Shown piece by piece: positions 19,505-40,184 of a stretch of 45,786 bases of DNA. The notes beneath the pieces were generated by a model that saw nothing but the letters and a program-made list of their open reading frames with translations, was not told where the DNA came from and searched no databases. Made by a program: the position numbers and the translations under genes. How positions within the stretch are numbered: position 1 is the first letter of the stretch; every line of letters begins with the position of its first letter. The stretch comes from Anoxybacteroides voinovskiense (GTDB taxonomy: Bacteria > Bacillota > Bacilli > Bacillales > Anoxybacillaceae), in NCBI RefSeq assembly GCF_014196205.1, contig NZ_JACIDE010000022.1, positions 1 through 45,786 on the forward strand, read 5' to 3'.

Positions 19505-19529
19505 CAGTTTTTTTTACCTATGGTAGCAT
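19501..19529 (+). promoter_or_regulatory. Promoter of rpoB-rpoC
   Basis: A perfect -35 TTGACA (19501-19506), which contains the ybxB stop, is followed by a 17-bp spacer and -10 TAGCAT (19524-19529) preceded by TGG as an extended -10. The start near 19536 leaves a leader of about 205 nt. Confidence 0.8.
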
Positions 19530-19617
19530 TATAAAATGCCAAATATGTAACCTTATTCGGTGATTGTATGTATAATTTTATTTCTGTTGGGAAAAATTAT
19601 AAAATCAATAAATAGGT

Positions 19618-19657
19618 GAAAATGTGGTTTTCTTATATAGAAACCATTTTTCTTTTG
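19618..19657 (+). terminator. Terminator-like hairpin in the rpoB leader
   Basis: An imperfect stem (GAAAATG.GGTTT.CT with AGAAACCATTTTTC) over a TATAT loop runs into TTTTTCTTTTG. It lies inside the rpoB 5' leader, so it could attenuate rpoBC. The stem is AT-rich with bulges. Confidence 0.4.
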
Positions 19658-19740
19658 TCTCTGATAGTAAGGCAAATATTTCTTGTTTAGAAAAGTTGCC
19701 TGCTATTTTCACTAATGCTTGAATTTGAGGGGTGAATCAG

Positions 19741-23298
<3,558 letters not shown>

Positions 23299-23349
23299 AC
23301 GATGAGGCAATAAGGGTAAAACCTGGAGATTGAGAGGGAGGTAGGCCCC

Positions 23350-26940
<3,591 letters not shown>

Positions 26941-26941
26941 A

Positions 26942-26977
26942 TTCTTTGCCGGCAAGTTTTTGCTTGCCGGCAAAGAA
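26942..26977 (+). other. 15-bp perfect hairpin after rpoC without a T tail
   Basis: TTCTTTGCCGGCAAG (26942-26956) pairs perfectly with 26963-26977 over a TTTTTG loop. No T tract follows on either strand, so it is not a standard intrinsic terminator. It may be an RNA 3' end stabiliser or processing site. Confidence 0.75.
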
Positions 26978-26985
26978 AATAATAG

Positions 26986-27014
26986 TTGACAATGCCGTAG
27001 GAAAATGTTAATGT
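26986..27014 (+). promoter_or_regulatory. Promoter of ybxF and the str cluster
   Basis: A perfect -35 TTGACA (26986-26991) has a 17-bp spacer to TAATGT (27009-27014), which is preceded by TGT as an extended -10. The -10 hexamer is poor. Confidence 0.6.
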
Positions 27015-27059
27015 AATAAAGGTGTTCCAAAAACCTGGTACTTTGGAGGATATTTTAGG

Positions 27060-27308
27060 ATGTCTTATGAAAAAGTATTGCAGGCTCAAGAAGTAGTTGT
27101 CGGAACAAAGCAAACAGTGCGTGCTCTGAAAGAAGGAAACGTGCGGGAAGTAGTGATAGCAGAAGATGCTGATAAAGCGATTACTGATAAAATCGTTGAA
27201 GCAGCAAAAGAAGCGAACGTTCCTGTGATGAAAGTAGACTCGATGAAAAAGCTCGGGAAAGCGTGCAAAATCCAAGTGGGAGCAGCGGCTGTTGCGATTA
27301 TTCGTTAA
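27060..27308 (+). CDS. ybxF: L7Ae-family RNA-binding protein YbxF
   Basis: Small kink-turn RNA-binding protein of the L7Ae/L30e family, thought to associate with ribosomes; it is not essential in B. subtilis. It is 82 aa. The L7Ae core shows [29 protein letters not shown], then [34 protein letters not shown] is 9 nt before the ATG. It lies between rpoC and rpsL, its usual place in Bacilli. A weak GTTTTTGT/ACAAAAAC hairpin (27313-27337) follows. Confidence 0.94.
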   Translation: MSYEKVLQAQEVVVGTKQTVRALKEGNVREVVIAEDADKAITDKIVEAAKEANVPVMKVDSMKKLGKACKIQVGAAAVAIIR

Positions 27309-27359
27309 AACTGTTTTTGTGGTTTCACTACAAAAACTTTGTTTTTGCATAAATAATGA

Positions 27360-27833
<474 letters not shown>

Positions 27834-27850
27834 TCTGTTGCTCAAAGTAA

Positions 27851-28357
<507 letters not shown>

Positions 28358-28392
28358 TCATTTTTTCACAATTAAGCCATTCATTTGTATTG

Positions 28393-28444
28393 TATAATAG
28401 GAATAGGTGAAGGTAGCAAGAGAGCTCCTCACCTATATTCCTAT
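28393..28444 (+). promoter_or_regulatory. Possible fusA promoter and leader hairpin
   Basis: TATAAT (28393-28398) is a good -10 but no matching -35 is visible. The 5' arm of a long hairpin begins inside it: ATAGGAATA..GGTG..AGG (28397-28413) pairs with CCT.CACC..TATTCCTAT (to 28444). No T tail follows, so this is a leader or intercistronic structure rather than a terminator. Confidence 0.5.
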
Positions 28445-28498
28445 ATTTGCAACTTTTTATCACACGATATTTACTTAAAGGAAGGAGAAAAAACCAAG

Positions 28499-30577
28499 AT
28501 GGCAAGAGAGTTCTCCTTAGAAAACACTCGCAATATTGGTATCATGGCTCACATCGATGCCGGTAAAACAACAACGACAGAGCGTATCCTTTTCTACACA
28601 GGACGCGTTCATAAAATCGGGGAAGTCCATGAAGGCGCAGCAACGATGGACTGGATGGAACAAGAACAAGAGCGCGGAATTACGATTACGTCTGCCGCAA
28701 CAACTGCGCAATGGAAAGGTCATCGCATTAACATCATCGACACACCAGGGCACGTAGACTTCACAGTGGAAGTAGAACGTTCATTGCGTGTATTAGATGG
28801 TGCGGTAGCGGTACTTGACGCGCAATCCGGGGTAGAGCCGCAAACGGAAACAGTATGGCGCCAAGCGACTACATACGGCGTTCCACGTATCGTGTTCGTT
28901 AACAAAATGGACAAGATTGGTGCGGATTTCCTATACTCGGTGAAAACGCTTCATGATCGTTTACAAGCAAATGCGCACCCTGTTCAATTACCAATTGGTG
29001 CAGAAGATCAATTCTCTGGCATCATTGACCTTGTTGAAATGTGTGCGTACCACTATCATGATGAGTTAGGAAAAAACATTGAACGCATCGAAATCCCAGA
29101 AGATTATCGCGATATGGCGGAAGAATATCGCGGGAAATTAATCGAAGCGGTGGCAGAGCTTGATGAAGAATTAATGATGAAATATTTAGAAGGGGAAGAA
29201 ATTACGAAAGAAGAATTGAAAGCAGCAATTCGTAAAGCGACAGTTTCTGTTGAATTCTTCCCTGTATTCTGCGGTTCTGCATTTAAAAACAAAGGCGTTC
29301 AGTTAATGCTTGACGGTGTCGTCGATTACTTACCTTCTCCAGTGGATATCCCTGCGATTAAAGGGGTTGTTCCTGATACAGAGGAAGAAACAGTACGTGA
29401 ATCTCGCGATGATGCACCGTTTGCTGCATTAGCGTTCAAAATTATGACAGACCCTTATGTTGGGAAATTGACATTCTTCCGTGTGTACTCTGGTACATTA
29501 GATTCTGGTTCTTACGTATTGAACTCAACAAAGCGTAAACGCGAGCGTATCGGCCGTATTCTACAAATGCACGCGAACCATCGCCAAGAAATTTCAAAAG
29601 TTTACGCAGGCGATATCGCTGCAGCGGTCGGTTTAAAAGATACAACAACTGGCGACACGTTGTGCGATGAAAAAGCACCTGTCATCCTTGAATCGATGAC
29701 ATTCCCAGAGCCAGTGATCCAAATCGCAATTGAGCCGAAATCGAAAGCAGACCAAGACAAAATGAGTACAGCGTTGCAAAAACTTCAAGAAGAAGACCCA
29801 ACATTCCGCGCATGGACAGACCAAGAAACAGGTCAAACAATCATCGCGGGGATGGGTGAGCTTCACCTTGACATTATCGTCGACCGTATGCGTCGCGAAT
29901 TCAAAGTTGAAGCAAACGTCGGTGCTCCACAAGTTGCATACCGCGAAACATTCCGTAAATCGGCGCAAGTCGAAGGAAAATTCGTGCGTCAGTCTGGTGG
30001 TCGCGGTCAATACGGTCACGTTTGGATCGAATTCTCGCCAAATGAAGAAGGAAAAGGATTCGAATTTGAAAACGCGATCGTCGGTGGGGTTGTTCCGAGA
30101 GAATACATCCCAGCAATTCAAGCGGGTCTTGAAGATGCAATGCAAAATGGGGTGCTTGCTGGATATCCAGTTGTCGACATTAAAGCGAAACTATTCGACG
30201 GTTCTTACCACGATGTCGACTCCAGTGAAATGGCGTTCAAAATTGCTGCTTCACTTGCGTTGAAAAATGCGGCAACAAAATGTGATCCAGTATTGCTTGA
30301 ACCGATTATGAGAGTTGAAGTCATCGTCCCTGAAGAATATTTAGGAGACATCATGGGTGACATCACATCTCGTCGCGGCCGCGTAGAAGGTATGGAAGCG
30401 CGCGGAAACGCTCAAGTCGTTCGCGCAATGGTTCCACTATCTGAAATGTTCGGCTACGCAACGTCATTGCGTTCTAACACGCAAGGTCGCGGAACATTCA
30501 CGATGGTATTCGACCACTATGAAGAAGTTCCGAAGAGCATCGCTGAGGAAATCATCAAAAAAAATAAAGGTGAATAA
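28499..30577 (+). CDS. fusA: Elongation factor G
   Basis: GTPase that drives translocation and, with RRF, ribosome recycling; it is also the fusidic-acid target. It is 692 aa. The G domain has [13 protein letters not shown] (P-loop), the switch DTPGHVDF and NKMD. Domains II to V follow, with [11 protein letters not shown] in domain IV and [13 protein letters not shown] in domain V. ATG at 28499 ([10 protein letters not shown]) follows SD GGAAGGAGA; the frame back to 28385 is leader sequence. Confidence 0.98.
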   Translation: MAREFSLENTRNIGIMAHIDAGKTTTTERILFYTGRVHKIGEVHEGAATMDWMEQEQERGITITSAATTAQWKGHRINIIDTPGHVDFTVEVERSLRVLDGAVAVLDAQSGVEPQTETVWRQATTYGVPRIVFVNKMDKIGADFLYSVKTLHDRLQANAHPVQLPIGAEDQFSGIIDLVEMCAYHYHDELGKNIERIEIPEDYRDMAEEYRGKLIEAVAELDEELMMKYLEGEEITKEELKAAIRKATVSVEFFPVFCGSAFKNKGVQLMLDGVVDYLPSPVDIPAIKGVVPDTEEETVRESRDDAPFAALAFKIMTDPYVGKLTFFRVYSGTLDSGSYVLNSTKRKRERIGRILQMHANHRQEISKVYAGDIAAAVGLKDTTTGDTLCDEKAPVILESMTFPEPVIQIAIEPKSKADQDKMSTALQKLQEEDPTFRAWTDQETGQTIIAGMGELHLDIIVDRMRREFKVEANVGAPQVAYRETFRKSAQVEGKFVRQSGGRGQYGHVWIEFSPNEEGKGFEFENAIVGGVVPREYIPAIQAGLEDAMQNGVLAGYPVVDIKAKLFDGSYHDVDSSEMAFKIAASLALKNAATKCDPVLLEPIMRVEVIVPEEYLGDIMGDITSRRGRVEGMEARGNAQVVRAMVPLSEMFGYATSLRSNTQGRGTFTMVFDHYEEVPKSIAEEIIKKNKGE

Positions 30578-30606
30578 TTGATTTTCCAGCGCTGTTCAAG
30601 TATAAA
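30578..30606 (+). promoter_or_regulatory. Promoter of tuf
   Basis: -35 TTGATT (30578-30583), directly after the fusA stop, 17-bp spacer, -10 TATAAA (30601-30606). It gives tuf its own transcript with a start near 30613. Confidence 0.75.
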
Positions 30607-30619
30607 TACTTATGTAAGA

Positions 30620-30655
30620 CTTGGAAGCGGACATGCTTGCATGTTCGTTTCCAAG
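30620..30655 (+). other. Long hairpin in the tuf leader
   Basis: A 16-bp stem with two G-U pairs (CTTGGAAGCGGACATG at 30620 pairs with CATGTTCGTTTCCAAG ending at 30655) has a 4-nt loop. No T tail is present. It sits within about 10 nt of the predicted mRNA 5' end, so it may protect the transcript from 5' attack. Confidence 0.7.
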
Positions 30656-30710
30656 CATCCTATATACTTAAACTCTAATATGAAATCTATATTTAAGGAG
30701 GATATTTCTA

Positions 30711-31898
30711 ATGGCTAAAGCGAAATTCGAACGCACGAAACCACACGTTAACATTGGTACAATCGGCCACGTTGACCATGGAAAAACAACTTTAACTGCA
30801 GCAATCACAACAGTTCTTGCAAAACAAGGAAAAGCGGAAGCGCGCGCTTATGACCAAATCGACGCTGCTCCAGAAGAGCGTGAGCGCGGAATCACAATCT
30901 CAACTGCACACGTTGAGTATGAAACTGACAACCGTCACTATGCACACGTTGACTGCCCAGGCCACGCTGACTACGTGAAAAACATGATCACTGGTGCAGC
31001 ACAAATGGACGGTGCAATCCTTGTTGTATCTGCAGCTGACGGTCCAATGCCACAAACTCGCGAGCACATTCTTCTTTCTCGCCAAGTAGGCGTACCGTAC
31101 ATCGTCGTATTCTTAAACAAATGCGACATGGTAGACGACGAAGAACTATTAGAGCTTGTTGAAATGGAAGTTCGTGACCTATTATCTGAATACGACTTCC
31201 CAGGCGATGAAATCCCAGTAATCAAAGGTTCTGCATTGAAAGCACTTGAAGGCGATGCGGAATGGGAAGCAAAAATCATCGAACTTATGAACGCGGTTGA
31301 CGAGTATATCCCAACTCCACAACGCGAAGTTGACAAACCATTCATGATGCCAGTTGAGGACGTATTCTCAATCACTGGTCGTGGAACAGTTGCTACTGGT
31401 CGTGTTGAGCGCGGTATCTTAAAAGTTGGTGATCAAGTAGAAATCATCGGTCTTTCTGAAGAGCCAAAAGCAACAACGGTTACAGGTGTAGAAATGTTCC
31501 GTAAGCTTCTTGACCAAGCAGAAGCTGGTGACAACATTGGTGCACTTCTTCGCGGGGTATCTCGTGACGAAGTACAACGTGGTCAAGTACTTGCAAAACC
31601 AGGTACAATCACACCACATACAAAATTCAAAGCGCAAGTTTACGTATTGTCAAAAGAAGAAGGTGGACGCCATACTCCATTCTTCTCTAACTACCGTCCA
31701 CAATTCTACTTCCGTACAACGGACGTAACAGGTATCATCCAACTTCCAGAAGGCGTTGAGATGGTTATGCCTGGCGACAACATCGAAATGACAGTAGAAT
31801 TAATCGCACCAATCGCGATCGAAGAAGGTACAAAATTCTCGATCCGTGAAGGTGGCCGTACAGTAGGCGCAGGTTCTGTATCTGAAATCATCGAGTAA
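30711..31898 (+). CDS. tuf: Elongation factor Tu
   Basis: GTPase that brings aminoacyl-tRNA to the ribosome. It is 395 aa. GHVDHGKTT (P-loop), DCPGHADY (G3) and NKCD (G4) are visible, and domains II and III are complete ([23 protein letters not shown]). SD AAGGAGGA precedes the ATG. It is the only tuf in the window, as expected for Bacilli. It has its own promoter and a strong terminator. Confidence 0.98.
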   Translation: MAKAKFERTKPHVNIGTIGHVDHGKTTLTAAITTVLAKQGKAEARAYDQIDAAPEERERGITISTAHVEYETDNRHYAHVDCPGHADYVKNMITGAAQMDGAILVVSAADGPMPQTREHILLSRQVGVPYIVVFLNKCDMVDDEELLELVEMEVRDLLSEYDFPGDEIPVIKGSALKALEGDAEWEAKIIELMNAVDEYIPTPQREVDKPFMMPVEDVFSITGRGTVATGRVERGILKVGDQVEIIGLSEEPKATTVTGVEMFRKLLDQAEAGDNIGALLRGVSRDEVQRGQVLAKPGTITPHTKFKAQVYVLSKEEGGRHTPFFSNYRPQFYFRTTDVTGIIQLPEGVEMVMPGDNIEMTVELIAPIAIEEGTKFSIREGGRTVGAGSVSEIIE

Positions 31899-31904
31899 TA
31901 AATG

Positions 31905-31939
31905 AAAGCAGGTTTGCCTTTAAGCAAGCCTGCTTTTTT
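31905..31939 (+). terminator. Intrinsic terminator after tuf
   Basis: A 13-bp stem AAAGCAGGTTTGC / GCAAGCCTGCTTT (one G-U pair) with loop CTTTAA and a TTTTTT tail. It separates the str cluster from the S10 cluster. Confidence 0.95.
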
Positions 31940-31955
31940 ACTGCCTAGCGTTAAG

Positions 31956-31984
31956 TTGAAAATGCTTGGATGGATGTGTATAAT
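31956..31984 (+). promoter_or_regulatory. S10 cluster promoter P1
   Basis: -35 TTGAAA (31956-31961), 17-bp spacer, perfect -10 TATAAT (31979-31984). The start near 31991 is immediately followed by a hairpin with a T-rich 3' side. Confidence 0.85.
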
Positions 31985-31994
31985 AAAAGAAGTG

Positions 31995-32031
31995 TGCAAG
32001 TATCCGATATTTTACTTGCATTTTGCTTTTT
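31995..32031 (+). terminator. Terminator-like hairpin between S10 promoters
   Basis: TGCAAGTA (31995-32002) pairs with TACTTGCA (32013-32020), followed by TTTTGCTTTTT. It overlaps the P2 -35 and would form in the first 30 nt of P1 RNA. The stem is only 8 bp and AT-rich, so its termination efficiency is uncertain. Confidence 0.45.
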
Positions 32032-32044
32032 CAATCTGTATAAT
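32016..32044 (+). promoter_or_regulatory. S10 cluster promoter P2
   Basis: -35 TTGCAT (32016-32021), 17-bp spacer, perfect -10 TATAAT (32039-32044). Two promoters ahead of the S10 cluster are also described in B. subtilis. Confidence 0.88.
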
Positions 32045-32050
32045 GTTTAA

Positions 32051-32485
<435 letters not shown>

Positions 32486-32517
32486 TTGTCAAAATGAATT
32501 TATAGGAGGTGTGACGA

Positions 32518-33153
32518 ATGACCAAAGGAATCTTAGGTAGAAAAATCGGGATGACGCAAGTATTCGCGGAAAACGGTGACTTAATTCCTGTAACAGTAAT
32601 TGAAGCGACTCCAAACGTCGTGCTTCAAAAGAAAACAGTTGAAAACGACGGCTATGAGGCGATTCAATTAGGTTTTGAAGACAAACGGGAAAAATTAGCG
32701 AACAAACCGGAAAAAGGACATGCAGCGAAAGCGAATACTGCTCCTAAGCGCTTCATTCGTGAAATCCGCGGCGCAAACGTAGCGGAATATGAAGTTGGTC
32801 AGGAAGTCAAAGTAGATATTTTCGCTGAAGGCGATGTCGTAGATGTAACAGGAGTTTCGAAAGGGAAAGGGTTCCAAGGTGCAATTAAGCGCCATGGTCA
32901 ATCTCGTGGACCAATGGCACACGGTTCTCGTTACCATCGTCGTCCTGGTTCGATGGGTCCTATCGCGCCAAACCGCGTATTCAAATCGAAAGAATTGCCA
33001 GGTCGTATGGGTGGCGAACGTGTGACGGTACAAAACTTAAAAATCGTAAAAGTTGATACAGAACGCAACTTGCTTCTTATCAAAGGAAACGTACCAGGTC
33101 CAAATAAAGGACTTGTAGTTATTAAAAGTGCGGTTAAAGCGAAAGTGAAATAA
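32518..33153 (+). CDS. rplC: Ribosomal protein uL3
   Basis: 50S core protein reaching toward the peptidyl transferase centre. It is 211 aa. The N-terminal [12 protein letters not shown], the finger [35 protein letters not shown] and [16 protein letters not shown] are typical. SD AGGAGGTG precedes the ATG. It lies 32 nt after rpsJ in the conserved order. Confidence 0.98.
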   Translation: MTKGILGRKIGMTQVFAENGDLIPVTVIEATPNVVLQKKTVENDGYEAIQLGFEDKREKLANKPEKGHAAKANTAPKRFIREIRGANVAEYEVGQEVKVDIFAEGDVVDVTGVSKGKGFQGAIKRHGQSRGPMAHGSRYHRRPGSMGPIAPNRVFKSKELPGRMGGERVTVQNLKIVKVDTERNLLLIKGNVPGPNKGLVVIKSAVKAKVK

Positions 33154-33180
33154 CTTTGTTAAGAAAGGAGGAACTATCCA

Positions 33181-33804
33181 ATGCCAAAAGTAGCATTGTA
33201 CAACCAAAACGGAGCAACTGTTGGAGAAATCGAGTTGAATGATTCCGTATTTGGTATTGAGCCAAACAAACATGTGTTATTTGAAGCAGTAATTATGCAA
33301 CGTGCTTCTTTGCGTCAAGGAACGCATAAAACGAAAAATCGCGCGGAAGTAAGCGGCGGTGGTCGCAAACCATGGCGTCAAAAAGGTACTGGTCGTGCAC
33401 GTCAAGGGTCGATTCGCTCTCCACAATGGCGTGGTGGTGGTACGGTATTTGGTCCGGTTCCGCGCAGCTACAGCTACAAATTACCGAAAAAAGTACGCCG
33501 TTTAGCAATCAAATCGGCATTATCTTCTAAAGTGTTGGAAAACAACATCGTTGTATTAGACAACTTAGCGCTTGAAGCGCCAAAAACGAAAGAAATGGTG
33601 AAAATTTTAAGCAACCTTTCTGTTGATCGTAAAGCGCTAATTGTAACAGCAGATTTTAACGAAAATGTCTTATTATCTGCGCGCAACATTCCGGGGGTAA
33701 CTGTCGTTACAGCAAGCGGAATCAACGTTCTTGATGTACTCAACCACGACAAGCTTGTCATCACAAAAGCTGCCGTGGAAAAAGTAGAGGAGGTGCTTGC
33801 ATAA
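33181..33804 (+). CDS. rplD: Ribosomal protein uL4
   Basis: 50S protein lining the exit tunnel; its E. coli homologue also represses the S10 operon, but that mechanism is not established in Bacillus. It is 207 aa. The tunnel loop [28 protein letters not shown] is intact and appears wild-type at macrolide-resistance positions. SD AAAGGAGGA precedes the ATG. Its stop overlaps the rplW start by one base. Confidence 0.97.
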   Translation: MPKVALYNQNGATVGEIELNDSVFGIEPNKHVLFEAVIMQRASLRQGTHKTKNRAEVSGGGRKPWRQKGTGRARQGSIRSPQWRGGGTVFGPVPRSYSYKLPKKVRRLAIKSALSSKVLENNIVVLDNLALEAPKTKEMVKILSNLSVDRKALIVTADFNENVLLSARNIPGVTVVTASGINVLDVLNHDKLVITKAAVEKVEEVLA

Positions 33805-34091
33805 TGAAAGATCCTCGCGATATTATTAAGCGCCCCGTTATCACTGAAAACTCGATGAATTTAGTGGCACAAAAAAAATATACGTTTGAAGTTGACGTAA
33901 AAGCAAACAAAACAGAAGTAAAAGATGCAGTAGAAGCGATTTTCGGTGTAAAAGTAGAAAAGGTCAACATTATGAACTACAAAGGGAAATTCAAACGTGT
34001 TGGCCGCTATAGCGGACTTACAAACCGTCGTCGCAAAGCAATTGTGACATTAACGCCTGACAGCAAAGAGATCGAGCTATTTGAAGCATAA
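33804..34091 (+). CDS. rplW: Ribosomal protein uL23
   Basis: Protein at the tunnel exit that docks SRP and trigger factor. It is 95 aa. It carries [16 protein letters not shown] and the loop region [31 protein letters not shown]. Translation is probably coupled to rplD (TAATG overlap), with SD GAGGAGG inside the end of rplD. Confidence 0.97.
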   Translation: MKDPRDIIKRPVITENSMNLVAQKKYTFEVDVKANKTEVKDAVEAIFGVKVEKVNIMNYKGKFKRVGRYSGLTNRRRKAIVTLTPDSKEIELFEA

Positions 34092-34103
34092 GTTTAAAAG
34101 TGA

Positions 34104-34949
<846 letters not shown>

Positions 34950-34959
34950 CGGGGTTGAA

Positions 34960-34981
34960 CTACGGTTCTTAAGAACCGTAG
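34960..34981 (+). repeat. 22-bp perfect palindrome between rplB and rpsS
   Basis: The sequence beginning CTACGGTTCTT is followed by its exact reverse complement. As RNA it gives a 9-bp stem with a TTAA loop, without a T tail. It lies inside an operon, so it is more likely a processing or stability element than a terminator. Confidence 0.85.
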
Positions 34982-35006
34982 AACAATCACGAAGGGAGGT
35001 TCATTT

Positions 35007-35285
35007 ATGGGTCGCAGCTTAAAAAAAGGTCCTTTCTGTGATGATCATTTAATGAAAAAAATCGAAAAATTAAATGAGACAGGACAAAAACAAGTAATTA
35101 AAACATGGTCTCGTCGTTCAACCATTTTCCCACAATTCATCGGACATACAATCGCCGTGTACGATGGACGCAAACATGTGCCAGTGTACATCACAGAGGA
35201 TATGGTAGGACATAAGCTTGGCGAATTCGCGCCAACTCGCACATACAAAGGCCATGCTGCTGATGACAAGAAGACAAGACGTTAA
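35007..35285 (+). CDS. rpsS: Ribosomal protein uS19
   Basis: 30S head protein contacting tRNA and the 50S A-site finger. It is 92 aa. It carries [77 protein letters not shown] precedes the ATG. It follows rplB after a 57-nt gap that contains a palindrome. Confidence 0.97.
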   Translation: MGRSLKKGPFCDDHLMKKIEKLNETGQKQVIKTWSRRSTIFPQFIGHTIAVYDGRKHVPVYITEDMVGHKLGEFAPTRTYKGHAADDKKTRR

Positions 35286-35305
35286 TATGAGAGGAGGCTT
35301 TCATT

Positions 35306-35647
35306 ATGCAAGCTAAAGCTGTTGCTAGAACGGTTCGTATTGCTCCTCGTAAAGCGCGCTTAGTGATTGATTTAATTCGAGGAAAGCAAGTAGGTGAAGC
35401 AGTAGCCATTCTTCGCCACACACCAAAAGCTGCTTCTCCAATTATCGAGAAGGTATTAAAATCAGCCGTTGCAAACGCAGAACATAACTACGATATGGAT
35501 GTTAACAATTTAGTGATTACAGAAGCATATGTGGACGAAGGTCCGACATTGAAACGTTTCCGTCCGCGCGCAATGGGACGTGCAAGCGCGATTAACAAAC
35601 GCACAAGCCATATTACAATCGTTGTTTCAGAAAAGAAGGAGGGATAA
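35306..35647 (+). CDS. rplV: Ribosomal protein uL22
   Basis: 50S protein whose long hairpin lines the exit tunnel and is a macrolide-resistance site. It is 113 aa. [21 protein letters not shown] is the N-terminal signature, and the hairpin [29 protein letters not shown] appears complete, with no deletion visible. SD GAGAGGAGG precedes the ATG. It is followed 3 nt later by rpsC. Confidence 0.97.
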   Translation: MQAKAVARTVRIAPRKARLVIDLIRGKQVGEAVAILRHTPKAASPIIEKVLKSAVANAEHNYDMDVNNLVITEAYVDEGPTLKRFRPRAMGRASAINKRTSHITIVVSEKKEG

Positions 35648-35650
35648 TCA

Positions 35651-36934
<1,284 letters not shown>

Positions 36935-36942
36935 AGGCTTGA

Positions 36943-37221
<279 letters not shown>

Positions 37222-37264
37222 TATGTTCGGATCGGTGATACAATTCCGAAGGGAGGTCTCGTAA

Positions 37265-37633
37265 ATGATTCAACAAGAAACTCGTATGAAAGTTGCTGAC
37301 AACTCTGGTGCGCGCGAAGTGCTTGTCATCAAAGTACTAGGTGGTTCTGGTCGTCGTTATGCGAACATCGGTGACGTTGTCGTCGTGACAGTTAAGGACG
37401 CAACACCAGGTGGCGTTGTTAAAAAGGGTCAAGTCGTGAAAGCGGTCGTTGTCCGCACAAAACGCGGCGTACGTCGTTCGGACGGTTCTTACATCCGCTT
37501 TGATGAGAACGCATGCGTTATTATCCGTGACGATAAGAGCCCACGCGGAACACGTATTTTCGGACCTGTTGCGCGTGAATTGCGCGAAAAAGATTTCATG
37601 AAAATCGTTTCTTTAGCTCCAGAAGTAATTTAA
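37265..37633 (+). CDS. rplN: Ribosomal protein uL14
   Basis: 50S protein at the subunit interface and the binding site of the silencing factor RsfS. It is 122 aa. It carries [34 protein letters not shown] and [41 protein letters not shown] precedes the ATG. First gene after a 43-nt gap. Confidence 0.97.
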   Translation: MIQQETRMKVADNSGAREVLVIKVLGGSGRRYANIGDVVVVTVKDATPGGVVKKGQVVKAVVVRTKRGVRRSDGSYIRFDENACVIIRDDKSPRGTRIFGPVARELREKDFMKIVSLAPEVI

Positions 37634-37670
37634 TGAAAAGGGAAAGCCTTTCAAGGAGGTGCGAACTGCG

Positions 37671-37982
37671 ATGCATGTAAAAAAAGGTGATAAAGTACAA
37701 GTAATCTCTGGAAAAGACAAAGGGAAACAAGGCGTAATCCTTGCAGCGTTCCCGAAACAAAACCGAGTGCTTGTCGAAGGAGTAAACATCGTTAAAAAAC
37801 ACGCAAAACCATCTCAAGCAAATCCTCAAGGCGGTATTATTAGCAAAGAGGCACCAATTCACGTTTCTAACGTAATGCCTCTAGATCCTAAAACAGGAAC
37901 GCCAACTCGCGTAGGATATAAAGTAGTAGATGGGAAAAAAGTACGTTACGCGAAAAAATCTGGTGAAATTTTAGATAAATAA
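37671..37982 (+). CDS. rplX: Ribosomal protein uL24
   Basis: Assembly initiator of the 50S subunit with a KOW domain ([19 protein letters not shown] at residues 3-21). It is 103 aa. ATG at 37671 (MHVKKGDK) matches relatives and follows SD AAGGAGGTG; the in-frame start at 37659 would put the SD inside the gene. Confidence 0.97.
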   Translation: MHVKKGDKVQVISGKDKGKQGVILAAFPKQNRVLVEGVNIVKKHAKPSQANPQGGIISKEAPIHVSNVMPLDPKTGTPTRVGYKVVDGKKVRYAKKSGEILDK

Positions 37983-37988
37983 TCGTGA

Positions 37989-38549
<561 letters not shown>

Positions 38550-38564
38550 TGATCCCATTCGTAA

Positions 38565-38768
<204 letters not shown>

Positions 38769-38801
38769 TCAACCCGTGAATTGGGAAGGAGGTAAAACAT
38801 A

Positions 38802-39200
38802 ATGGTGATGACAGATCCAATTGCAGATATGCTAACTCGCATTCGTAATGCGAACATGGTACGTCACGAGAAACTAGAAGTTCCGGCTTCGAAAATGAAA
38901 AGAGAAATCGCAGAAATTTTAAAACGTGAAGGTTTCATTCGTGATGTCGAATACATTGAAGACAACAAACAAGGGATTCTCCGTATCTTCTTAAAATACG
39001 GCCCGAATAATGAACGTGTAATTACAGGGCTTAAACGTATTAGCAAACCTGGATTGCGCGTATATGCGAAAGCAAATGAAGTACCACGCGTACTGAACGG
39101 TTTAGGTATTGCAATTCTTTCTACGTCTCAAGGAATTTTAACAGACAAAGAAGCGCGTCAAAAAGGTACTGGCGGCGAAGTGTTAGCATACATTTGGTAA
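38802..39200 (+). CDS. rpsH: Ribosomal protein uS8
   Basis: Central organiser of the 30S platform; in E. coli it represses the spc operon. It is 132 aa. It carries [22 protein letters not shown], the C-terminal [26 protein letters not shown] and the conserved [22 protein letters not shown] at 38802 gives MVMTDP, as in B. subtilis. SD GAAGGAGGT. Confidence 0.97.
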   Translation: MVMTDPIADMLTRIRNANMVRHEKLEVPASKMKREIAEILKREGFIRDVEYIEDNKQGILRIFLKYGPNNERVITGLKRISKPGLRVYAKANEVPRVLNGLGIAILSTSQGILTDKEARQKGTGGEVLAYIW

Positions 39201-39230
39201 TTAGTCTTTTCAAGAATGGAGGTGTCAAGT

Positions 39231-39770
39231 ATGTCACGTGTTGGTAAAAAACCAATTGAAATTCCGGCTGGTGTCACAGTCACAATCAACGGCAACACAG
39301 TTACAGTAAAAGGACCGAAAGGCGAATTGACTCGCACTTTCCATCCGGATATGACGATTACGTTAGAAGGTAACACTTTAACGGTTACTCGCCCAAGCGA
39401 TGAAAAAGCGCATCGTACACTTCACGGTACGACTCGCAGCTTGCTTGCAAACATGGTGGAAGGTGTTTCGAAAGGATATGAGAGAGGGCTTGAATTAGTA
39501 GGGGTCGGTTACCGTGCTTCCAAACAAGGCAAAAAACTTGTGCTTAGCGTCGGTTACTCTCATCCTGTCGAAATCGAGCCAGAAGAAGGACTTGAAATCG
39601 AAGTTCCTTCACAAACAAAAATCATTGTTAAAGGTGCGGACAAACAACGCGTTGGTGAATTAGCAGCGAATATTCGTGCGGTACGTTCGCCAGAACCATA
39701 TAAAGGAAAAGGAATTCGTTACGAAGGCGAAGTTGTACGTCGCAAAGAGGGTAAAACAGGTAAAAAATAA
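39231..39770 (+). CDS. rplF: Ribosomal protein uL6
   Basis: 50S protein near the factor-binding site. It is 179 aa. It carries [16 protein letters not shown], the repeat domain [15 protein letters not shown] and the C-terminal [31 protein letters not shown] at 39231 follows SD GGAGGTG; an in-frame ATG at 39216 lies upstream of that SD. Confidence 0.97.
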   Translation: MSRVGKKPIEIPAGVTVTINGNTVTVKGPKGELTRTFHPDMTITLEGNTLTVTRPSDEKAHRTLHGTTRSLLANMVEGVSKGYERGLELVGVGYRASKQGKKLVLSVGYSHPVEIEPEEGLEIEVPSQTKIIVKGADKQRVGELAANIRAVRSPEPYKGKGIRYEGEVVRRKEGKTGKK

Positions 39771-39802
39771 TGCTGCTTAGGTAAATGAAAGGAGTGACGG
39801 AA

Positions 39803-40165
39803 ATGATCACTAAGCTTGATAAAAACGCAGTTCGGAAAAAAAGACACGCTCGTGTTCGTCGCAAAGTAGTTGGAACTGCTGAACGTCCACGCTTAAATGT
39901 GTTCCGTTCGAACAAGCACATTTACGCGCAAATTATTGATGATGTCAAAGCAGTAACGATTGTTAGTGCGTCAACATTAGATAAAGAATTCAACTTAGAA
40001 TCAACTGGAAACGTAGAAGCAGCTCAAAAAGTGGGCGAACTAGTTGCAAAACGTGCACTAGAAAAAGGAATTAAAAGCGTCGTATTTGACCGCGGCGGTT
40101 ACTTATATCATGGACGTGTAAAAGCACTTGCAGACGCTGCTCGTGAAGCTGGTCTAGAATTCTAA
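39803..40165 (+). CDS. rplR: Ribosomal protein uL18
   Basis: Binds 5S rRNA in the central protuberance. It is 120 aa. It carries [36 protein letters not shown] and [29 protein letters not shown] at 39803 (MITKLDKNA) matches relatives and follows SD AAAGGAGTGA; the earlier in-frame ATG at 39785 overlaps the SD. Confidence 0.97.
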   Translation: MITKLDKNAVRKKRHARVRRKVVGTAERPRLNVFRSNKHIYAQIIDDVKAVTIVSASTLDKEFNLESTGNVEAAQKVGELVAKRALEKGIKSVVFDRGGYLYHGRVKALADAAREAGLEF

Positions 40166-40184
40166 TTATAAAGGAGGGACAAAG

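Noticed and set aside
29633-30145. 170-codon minus-strand open frame inside fusA
   Set aside because: It overlaps fully conserved fusA sequence and has no recognisable protein features.
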